64,000 nt of DNA, taken from contig JAJGBQ010000006.1 of the NCBI GenBank assembly GCA_022457065.1, forward strand, positions 744,001 through 808,000, in the 5' to 3' direction. This DNA is from Curvularia sp. ZM96. Taxonomy: Eukaryota; Ascomycota; Dothideomycetes; Pleosporales; Pleosporaceae. Below are positions 56,111-64,000 of the stretch, in pieces. How positions within the stretch are numbered: the stretch's first letter is position 1; every line of letters begins with the position of its first letter. The notes beneath the pieces are model-generated. The model saw only the letters and a list, made by a program, of their open reading frames with translations, made no database searches and was not told the origin of the DNA. The translations under genes and the position numbers were made by a program.

Positions 56111-58534
56111 TAGTGCATGTGGGCGGGAGAAGGTAGATATTGTTTTGCCAGAGATAGAGTGGATACGCCTTTGTGATTTTGTGATAGTAGTCACAATGTC
56201 GAAGGAGTAAACAAGTAGACAAGGGGGAGAAAAGAATGAGTGCACTTTGGGTAAATGGATATGCTATTTGGAAGAGGAACGAGCGTGATGGACATGGCTT
56301 GGCAGAGATGAATCTGAATTTCCCACCGGAGAAATCCGACAAAGAAAGTAGACTATGTGTAGTGATCGCTGGCTCACGAATATCGAAGGGAGTGTCGACC
56401 ACGACACAGCAGCATGTACCTTGGATGCGAGTGTTTAGGGTGTTGGTAGAAGATTAGTGAAAGGTCAAAAGTGAAAAACGGTGCATAGTAATATAATCAA
56501 TAGAAGTTACCATGTAGCAACGATAAAGTTGTGCTCATCCCGGGGCATTTTGGTCGATGAAAGTCTGTTCCGGCCGAGGGGGACAGTGCGAGGCCGTGCG
56601 CAGAGTGGACAGCGTCAAATCGGCCAAAGAAGGACAGAGCGACATTCCATCTCTGGCAGTCTTCTGGTGGCCCTTTCGGCAAAAGAAATTGGGATTACCC
56701 TGCGGACTGGAACGAACTCTCAATTTCCAACCACGTGGAGCAGCCTGGTCAGGTAAGGCTCCCTGGTGATAGGCACTCGAGTCATTATCGTAGGGGATTT
56801 GGAGACGTAGTGTTGCCAATCTCAGGGGATAAGGTTTTTCAAATGGTGGAGGATGCATGATGGTCAGCAGAAAGGATTGACAAAGTCTGCAACGGCCATT
56901 GCAGTTGTTGCCAACTCTATCCGCGAGGACCGTCGTGTGCCGACAGCCGGAGCCAGGAAGCGGGTTTGGGCGCGGCATGGATGGCCTCGCATCAAACAGG
57001 CAGAAGAAATTACAGTGATTGGTTTGTGCAAGTACCGCAAAGCCGTTGGATAATTGACGAGACAATACCCCAGCTTTTCCGCGAGTCCAAGCTGCCGTCA
57101 CTTGGGAATGGCAGCGGCATGTGCGCGCGGTCGCGGACATTATGACATAATAGCAACGCTAGGGTGACAAGGCCTGGCCTCTTGGCCGTGTAACCAAGTG
57201 AAATAGCCTGCGAGCGGTTTTGGGCAGTTGCTAACTGGGCGCGAGGCACACGCCGTGTTGGTACTTGGGATACGAGGTTGGTGTATTGTCGCAGCATTGG
57301 CAAGGGAAAAGACGGCAGGCAAACAGGAGTTCAACGAAGCCGGCGGACCGACTGTGTCAAGCGTGAGGGTGCATGTTGTCGCTTTTCTCTCCACACGGAA
57401 GGGGAATTGGCGGAAAAAAGTCAGCCAGTGATGGGGTAGAGAAAAAAGCGCGTCGCGGCCCCCTGTTGCTTTGTGCATGTCGGCCTGGTGTCAGTGGGCA
57501 ATTTCCCGCGAAAGATGGGTAATGACGGGTGTACGCTAAATGGCAGGGGCAGGGGCATGAGGGTGATCGGTGGCAGCGTTCGCTTTTGGCCGAAGGATGC
57601 TGTCTGGGACAGCTAATGACGGGAAGGATTAGGGTGAATGCACGGCGCATGACGAGGGCTGGAGTTGCGCGACGCTTGTTCTGGCGCTGGCGGCGGCTGA
57701 GGCTGAGGAATGCAAGGGGAAGGGCAGGCGAGAGGAGAGGAGAGAAGAGGAGAAGAAGGAGGGCACGTGACGTGCGAGAGCAGGGCAGGGGCTGTGATTG
57801 GCGCGCTGGCCCATGTGATCTTCCACGCGCAATCTCGACTATGAGTGGGCACAGGCATGGCAACAGCCAATCTACCAGTCTGCCAGTCGCATGGCGCCGT
57901 GGATATACGGACGGGGACTCGACTAACAGAGAGCACGCGATCCAAACACGAGGAGAGGGACATGCATATGTGTGTCTGCCGGGCCGTTGGGGCGAAGGCC
58001 GGGTGCCAGTATATTGTACCGTTCCATACTGTACCGTGTTCGCGTACTGCAGCAGACGTGCGTACGGAGCATGTAGGCCCATGTAGGTGTCGATACAGCC
58101 AGCACATGGACAAAGACAAAGACGGCCGCAGGCATCTAGACGGAGTCGCAGTAGGCGTGCACCAGGCGTTGGTGGGCACTTGTGGCGGCCCACCCCGACG
58201 GCGTGCACGTTATTATTTCGGTGCCATTATACGGGCGATCCCATGGCATGGCTCAGCAGCGGATGGCGCCCAGGCTTTGCGCTTTCTGTGCTTTCTGCTT
58301 TGGGCAGGCACGTCCGCCGGTTTCTCGACATGCCTTCATCAACTGCCCTGGCGCCGCCCTGTCTCTGCCCTGCTCGCTGCCCTGCCACTTCCCACGCTCC
58401 TTTGCTTTTGTACCGGCCTTCGCCAGCCTACACCCACGCTCTTTTACTCCGTTTCCTTTTCCCCGCTCTTCAAGAGCATTCACCTGCATACCTGCCAGCC
58501 TGCCTTCCACTCCATAATAGTATAATTTCCCGCC
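56111..58534. other. Gene-free interval of 2.4 kb upstream of the GH16 gene
   Basis: It begins with the transposon's target duplication. A purine-rich tract (G/A) is near 57715-57775. Frames of up to 283 codons on both strands overlap each other and have no recognisable domain. The last few hundred bases are pyrimidine-rich and probably the GH16 5' leader. Confidence 0.5.
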
Positions 58535-59787
58535 ATGCTTTCCCGCAATACATGGGGCGCTATGCCCGCCCTGCTACTACTCGCCCTTTCTCGCTTCTGT
58601 GAGTCTCTTATCGCCGCCTGGTGAGCGGGGCCGCATCGCTAACCACCCATCCTACAGCAAACGCCGCCTGCGAATGCGGATACTCGGTAAACTCGACCAG
58701 CGACCCTTCCTATGCTGTCTTCACCGAACTGGTTGAAAACGACTTCCTCCACACAAAAACAGACGACTTCTCTACCGTCGGTTGGCGGCCCCAGGAATAC
58801 AATGTCTCCTCCAAGGAAGCTCGTGGCCCCTTTGGCAAGTCCATGGAGCTCCGCAACATCCTCTCAAATCCTCTCAAAGACGACAAGGCATGGGCTGGCG
58901 ACGCCGAGCATGGCGGCGATGCCGGCCTCGAGTTGTGGGTTCGAGGCGACCACGCGAATGGCCTCGTGAGCGGCGCCGAAATCGTCAGCATGCGCAACGA
59001 TTCCCTACTGGGCTCCTTCCGTGTCGGCATGAAGCTATCCAATTCGTCTGGAACTTGCGGCGCTTTCTTCTTTGTACGCCATTGTGACACGAACCCTATC
59101 ACGATTCAATCTGGCTAACAGTGACAGTACCACAACAACTCTCAAGAAATCGACATGGAATTCCTGTCACACCAATTCAACGAATCCCAAGGCGCCGTCA
59201 ACCTGGTTCTCCAAAGCCCACAGTCCGTCACCAACGGTTTCGCTGCACAAGGAACAAACGGCTTTGTTGTCAAGGCCCTGCCCTTCCGCCCAGATGGACA
59301 GTTCCACGAGTACCGCTTTGACTGGGCCGCTGACAGCGTCGAGTTCTACGTCGACGGCAAGCTCCTCCACCGAATGACCGAAAACATCCCCCAAGAAGGC
59401 GGCAGCATCTTCTTCAACCACTGGAGCAACGGCGACCCTTCGTGGTCTGCCGGACCCCCCGACCGGGACACGGTCATGACCATTTCCTACTTCAAGGGCT
59501 ACTTCAACTCAACCGATACCGAGCGTTCGCAAAACGACTACAAGAAGCGCTGCCCCAAATTTGACCCGGCCAAGGTCTGCGCCATCCCCAACCAAATGTC
59601 CGCTCCCGACCCTGCCAACGGACCCGACGCTGCCAAGACATATTTCTTCTCGACAGACCCCAAGGGCGACATGACACCCGACCAGACAATCTACAGAAAC
59701 GGAGCCACAAGCGTATTCGGCGCCCCGCTGTCATCCATTGTCATTCCCGCCATCGTTACACTGCTCAGCCTGGCCATGACATGGTAA
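58535..59787 (+). CDS. GPI-type secreted GH16 (concanavalin A-like) glycosidase/transglycosylase
   Basis: Exons are 58535-58598, 58658-59073 and 59128-59787: 1140 nt and 379 aa. Exon 1 encodes a signal peptide (MLSRNTWGAMPALLLLALS...) that joins to SNAACECGYSVN. The catalytic GH16 signature QEIDMEF gives E167-x-D169-x-E171. Aromatic substrate-site segments follow (FHEYRFDWAADSVEFYVDGKLLHRM, IFFNHWSNGDPSWSAGPPDRDTVMTISYFKG). The C-terminus has a Ser/Ala hydrophobic tail (SSIVIPAIVTLLSLAMTW), a likely GPI-attachment signal. Family members cleave or transfer beta-1,3/1,4-glucans of cell walls; the substrate here is not determinable. The middle exon junction lies five residues before the catalytic motif. 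Confidence 0.92.
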
Positions 59788-62758
59788 ATCAGCCTGGCCC
59801 GATAACCTGTCTAAACCCTTTGCAACAAAAGTCGAATTCTTCTCGCTTTTCTTTCTGTCCATTGCAAAGACAGCCATTGGTCCCCGCCAGCTAGTCATGG
59901 ACTCGGGACTGTTGTTATGAGTATACGATCACCCACTATCAGACTCTTTGCGGCGTTTTATCATAATACTGGAGGCGATTCCTGCTCGAGCCACATACAC
60001 ATGCCTTGACCTTGGCCCCCGACGACAAGCAGATTCCGAGTGCTCTATCCGCTTTACCTCTTCGACACCATATATTTGCGGCACTGCACAGCCTATAATG
60101 TGCATCTTTGCAATCTTCTGCTTCTTGTATATACCCTTTTCTTTACCTCTCTGCTTTCGGGCTTCTGCGGTCAGCCCCTGGCATCGTCTTATTCTTGGTC
60201 GTCGAACACTCATCGCTTCTTTTCTGGCACTTGGTCTCAGCCTCGTATTGCTTTTTGCTCCCGTTACTGTCTTGTCTCGGATTGGAATCCCCGGTCAAAT
60301 TGGCATTAGAAGATACCAACCTAGTCTCATGCGCGAGCTCAAATACCACCAATTATGACTATCCCACCATTTTTCTTAGTGTCTCCCCACGACGCCACCC
60401 CAATGACTAAGGTTGTGAAGCGCCTTTCTTTCGCCTCCACCAACCTTATCTCCGCCACATGGGCGTCACTAGTGTGTCGCACCTTGCTTATGTGTACTTC
60501 TCCTGCATGAACCTTCTGGTCTTTTTTACTTTCGTCGTCTTCTGTACCAGTACCTTGCAGATACACCAGAGCTAGTCCCAAACCTTTGCGCTGGCGGCCA
60601 TGTCTAATCAGGACACGCCATCCCCAAGTAACAACGGCGGAGCTCTCTCCGGCTGCTCCTGCTCCTGCCGTCGGCAGGTCAGTTCATCGGTTAGCGTTGA
60701 CCACGTTCAGATCTAGGTCGTCAGCAAACAATCAAACAGACGATGACGCCGAGCGCTCGGTCGCTCTGCACGGCCCCTGTCACAACAAGCCTAGCGAGCT
60801 GATGATCATGGCGGGACTCGGGCGTGGCTGATGCTAGTACCTGCAAGGCACTCGGCTGGCCAGCTGACAGACCGACCGTCCTTCCGGCTGGCTTGCGCTC
60901 CCTTCCGGCAGGAAAAAGCCACCATTTGAACAACAGATTGGCTCCCTTTCGTTCCGAGGACGAGACAACACACACCCTGAACTATATCAACAATCCAACA
61001 ATCTCGATCGCTGCGGATCCTCACCAGCTACAAAGTCTTTCGCGCAGTGCCGGCGTCTTTAGTTACCCGATTTTCGCATGGCCACGTCCTCGTCAGGCAA
61101 TAGTGCGTGCTCTCGGAAGCCGGAGTGCTAAATTTTGCGCACGGTGGAAAAAATACTATCGTACTGGCCTTGTTTCTATTTTTTGCCTCCCCGGGAAAAC
61201 CGACAGCAAGGAAACGCAATGTTCGAAAGAGGAGAGCCCTTGGTATAGCCCTTAGTATAGCCTTTTTGGTCCATAGCCCCAGTGGTATATGGAAAATAGG
61301 CGAGGCCTGGCGCTTTTTTGCCTTACTTTTTCCAGTTCGGAATAGCCCAAACTCCGCTTTGGGTTACGGCCTGTCGTATCGTATCATGGTCCCTTTCCTC
61401 CTCGTGCGCTTTTTGGAAGAATACGGGTGCCAGGTTATTGTTCATGGCTTCGCGGCTGTGTAGTGTCTTGTGCACTCCACTCCCACATTCTTCCCTTCTC
61501 GCTTCCCCTTCCATGCTCACATTCAGCCTGCCGTCTTATTCTCGCGCCATCTGGTCTAACTCAGATTCAGTCACTGTTTGTGCGTAGTTCCTTTTCGCTC
61601 TGATTGGACTAGAGACATTGAGATCGGTACGTGTGTTGTCCACTCTCCATGTTCAACCTTTTTTTCTGTTTCAGCTTCTTCCACCAGGGTTCTGTAGCCG
61701 AGATCTAGGGTACTTTTTCCCCTCGTTTTTCATTTTCATAGAGTTCTGCCCAATGCCTGGATCCAGGTGGTATAAGCTTTTCTGTTGGTATTGGTCAAGG
61801 TAAGCGCGTAGGGGAGATGGGTTAGGTAAGCTCGTTGGGAGTGAAGCTTGTTGTTGCTTGGCCTCTGTTTTCTTTGTTTTTGGCTACGCGATGGTGTTGT
61901 GGGAGAGAGATGGAATACAACGTCACTATTGTTTGTTATCGTTGATGTCCATGTCTTTTGCACACTGACGTGGTTGCTGGGTCGGGTGCTCACTTGAGCA
62001 GTGTATCAAGCGGAAAACCAAGAAGCGATGACTGTCTTCGCGGACTACCAAAGCGGTCAGGAGACACAGCATGTATAAGAGTGACTGAGGGGTCTGTGTG
62101 TCAATTGTTCTACTCACCGCGTCCGAGAGTTGCTGAAGACAGGAAAATAACACGAAATAGTCATTCAGTAAGAGTTATGCGTTGACCTTGCGAACGCAAT
62201 ACAGACGGGATACCACGCCAAAGGTGGCAGTTTCCTGCTCTGGCATGCAACGTCGCTGGAAGCCAGTCACTTCCTTCCGTTTGTTAGCCTTTGTCATCAA
62301 TATCAACACTACACCCAAGACCCTGGAACCTTCGCAAATTTACACCCCCTCTCTCTCAGTTGGTCTCACATCACACATTTACTCCGTTTATCCGTCTTTC
62401 CACTTTTTGGCTCATCCAATTTTTCATCTCGTCTACTGTGACGCTCGACCGGCTGTCCGCTGTCCGCTGTCCTTTCGTCGTCGTTGCCATTCCGGTTGTA
62501 CCACCCAATCACGGGTGCAACGTTTTACAAGAACCGTTGCGAGGCTTCATCCGGAGTGACCTTGCCAGAGTCACTTTTTATCAAGAGTCTAGGTCTTAGC
62601 CATTACGTCTGCACACAGTTTTGCTTCTACGATAGTCGTTTGTTTGTCCTTGACATCACGTCCAGTCTCGAGCCGCTACACAAGCACAGACGACATCACG
62701 ACCGGCCATACAAAAGTTACTCCAAGATACGTCACGCCTCTTTTGCCTCGGAAACAGG
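59788..62758. other. Gene-free interval of 3 kb
   Basis: Several short plus-strand frames (60601, 60824-61255, 61107-61463) have weak start contexts and no domain-like sequence. A 38-codon frame at 60601 begins MSNQDTPSPS and runs through Cys/Ser residues, but leads to no splice-supported continuation. No RNA gene or transposon end was seen. Confidence 0.5.
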
Positions 62759-63478
62759 ATGCGGGTCCACTTCCTCTCAGTGCTTCTGCTGCCGACTCTG
62801 GTGGTATGCACACGCGTTGTGGGACCCGTAGATATGCCAGATATGGAGGAAAACACGCTCGTGGGAAGAGCAATCCCAACGCCCAGCTCTACTCTGGACC
62901 CATTGGTGGTGACTTCAACAGCCAAGCTGTATGGTGTCGAGTAGCTCTGCACTCAACACTGGATCTTTTTAAGAAACATACTCACACAGTGTAGGCCCCG
63001 TCAAGTACATCCAGCTGCCATCGACATACTGTCAGCTGCAATGGCTACCTCGGTAGTACCCGCACCCGTTGTGCCTCCCGCTGCAGTCGTCAATCCCGTA
63101 GCCAATCCTGCGCCTGCACCCGCGCCTGCACCCGCGCCGCCAGCTTATTCTAAATCTCTTGGAACCATGGATGTTCCTGTCAAAAGTATGACGACATCGT
63201 TCCACAACGAGCCCTTCGTCACTGTGCAGTGGGCCGAGACATTCATTGGTGGCACATATTCGACCTGGCTGCCACACACTGTTTCCTTCGACTTCCAGCC
63301 GGAAAGATCCGTACCTCCAGCTCCGGGAAAGGGGGAGATTGGCATGGGGACCTTGACGGGCGAGACTGGACAGACGCACACGGTAGTGGTCATTCAGGGT
63401 GCGGCTCCCACGTACGACCCAGGCTGGGTCAGGGGTGTTGCTGCCGTGGTCGGTATCGGCATAGCGGGTATCGTCTAG
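62759..63478 (+). CDS. Small secreted/anchored protein with Pro-Ala linker
   Basis: I join 62759-62940 to 62995-63478 (666 nt, 221 aa); donor GTAGCT after GTCGA and acceptor GTGTAG keep the frame through the junction. The N-terminus MRVHFLSVLLLPTLVVCT is a signal peptide. Then follow an acidic stretch, ILSAAMATSVVPAP, a (PA)n linker (NPAPAPAPAPAPPAY), and a globular part with EPFVTVQWAETFIGGTYSTWLPHTVSFDF and GKGEIGMGTLTGETGQTHTVVV. It ends in the hydrophobic VRGVAAVVGIGIAGIV, which suggests a GPI or membrane anchor. I do not recognise a named family; extracellular Ser/Pro-linker proteins of this shape are common in ascomycetes. An alternative is two shorter genes, since a frame starting at MATSVV would also be open. 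Confidence 0.72.
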
Positions 63479-64000
63479 GATGTGGTGATTGAACAGAAAG
63501 AAAACAATCGCAGATCTAGTTGATGCGGTGAGTAAGAGCAAGGCCAATACTCGTCTCAACAAGTATGCGTTGGGAAATTTCGACGCGTCGAGTCACGACA
63601 TGTAGGAATTACGAAAACATGCCTACTGTGTAGCAGGGATACCAGAGAGTATCGAGGATCGAAAAGGCCTGTAGTTATCGAAAGGTTGAACACGTTGCGG
63701 AAATCCGAATAAAATGCGAGAAGTATGCTACTTGTTGGCCCACTGCACCGTGCGTACTTGATTGTCGTCAGCTCGGGATCACACCACCATACTACGTCCG
63801 AGACATTGCACGTAGGCGAGGCGCATTCCACAACCACAATGCCCCTGAGGCTTGAAGATACTGTTGACGAAGTAGAACCAAAAAACTACTAAAAGGCACA
63901 AAGGAAGGTTGTGAGACTAGCGAAGCTCTTGGTTGACCCCGCACGGCGAACAAGCGCCAGTCAAGCTGGCAGTTGCAATGGCAAGCACCATTGTCTCCTG
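63479..64000. other. Right edge, no gene seen
   Basis: These 522 bases hold only short frames. A gene may begin beyond the edge. Confidence 0.4.

Noticed and set aside
60824..61255. 143-codon plus-strand frame in the 3-kb gap
   Set aside because: No domain, no signal peptide and no splice-supported extension; composition is not distinguishable from chance.
1..64000. tRNA genes
   Set aside because: I looked for B-box-like GGTTCGANNCC strings on both strands; those found are inside coding exons or lack cloverleaf context. A tRNAscan run would settle this.

Overview
The window is nuclear DNA from a filamentous ascomycete. The genes carry short spliceosomal introns (about 45-70 nt, GTANGT donors, CTNAC-like branch sites, YAG acceptors). 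The protein set is typical of Pezizomycotina: a Cdc25-type RasGEF with an SH3 domain, a C2H2 plus fungal-specific transcription factor, a GPI-type GH16 protein, UreD and an Mgm1-type dynamin. The overall flavour suggests Dothideomycetes, probably Pleosporales; that placement is inference. Seventeen protein-coding genes can be supported. Where splicing was needed I resolved junctions by reading frame, and all the complete models close exactly. I found no tRNA, rRNA or CRISPR array.

Layout. 1-1929: 3' part of a cullin-4 gene (+). 4112-6416: a secreted Kex2-type repeat precursor (+) with nine near-identical units around a WYGI[M/T] core and a six-cysteine, defensin-like tail; this is the most interesting locus. 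7995-8894: conserved hypothetical gene (-). 11324-12054: ribosomal protein eL32 (-, six coding exons). 12573-12810: array of short palindromes and direct repeats. 13093-15467: DCN1-like cullin neddylation factor (-) with two very long introns. 16097-18331: DNA polymerase alpha subunit B (-), divergent from 18608-19741, a Pdr16/Sec14-type lipid-transfer protein (+). Two MCB boxes (ACGCGT) lie just upstream of the polymerase gene. 20477-21510: probable nucleolar protein (-). 22784-24253: AIM6-like membrane-anchored phosphodiesterase-fold protein (+). 24821-27779: Mgm1/OPA1-type dynamin (-). 28125-29144: urease accessory protein UreD (-). 29768-37197: giant TFIIIC B-block-binding subunit (+).

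37933-38542: small secreted protein (-). 40889-41621: Nhp2-type H/ACA snoRNP protein (-). 42483-45096: C2H2/fungal_trans transcription factor (-). A 3.7-kb non-coding interval separates it from 48826-52557, the SH3-RasGEF (+). 54320-56110: a complete pogo/Fot1-like DNA transposon with about 90-bp terminal inverted repeats, TA target duplication and an uninterrupted 530-residue transposase (-). 58535-59787: GPI-type GH16 protein (+). 62759-63478: small secreted or anchored Pro/Ala-linker protein (+).

Most genes are unlinked housekeeping functions: ubiquitin-like conjugation (CUL4, DCN1), replication (POL12), translation and ribosome biogenesis (eL32, NHP2, probable nucleolar protein), Pol III transcription, mitochondrial fusion, nickel-enzyme maturation and Ras signalling. 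Three secreted proteins and one transposon form the accessory fraction. No UstY-type oxidase or other tailoring enzyme lies near the repeat precursor, so if it feeds a cyclic-peptide pathway the modifying genes are elsewhere.
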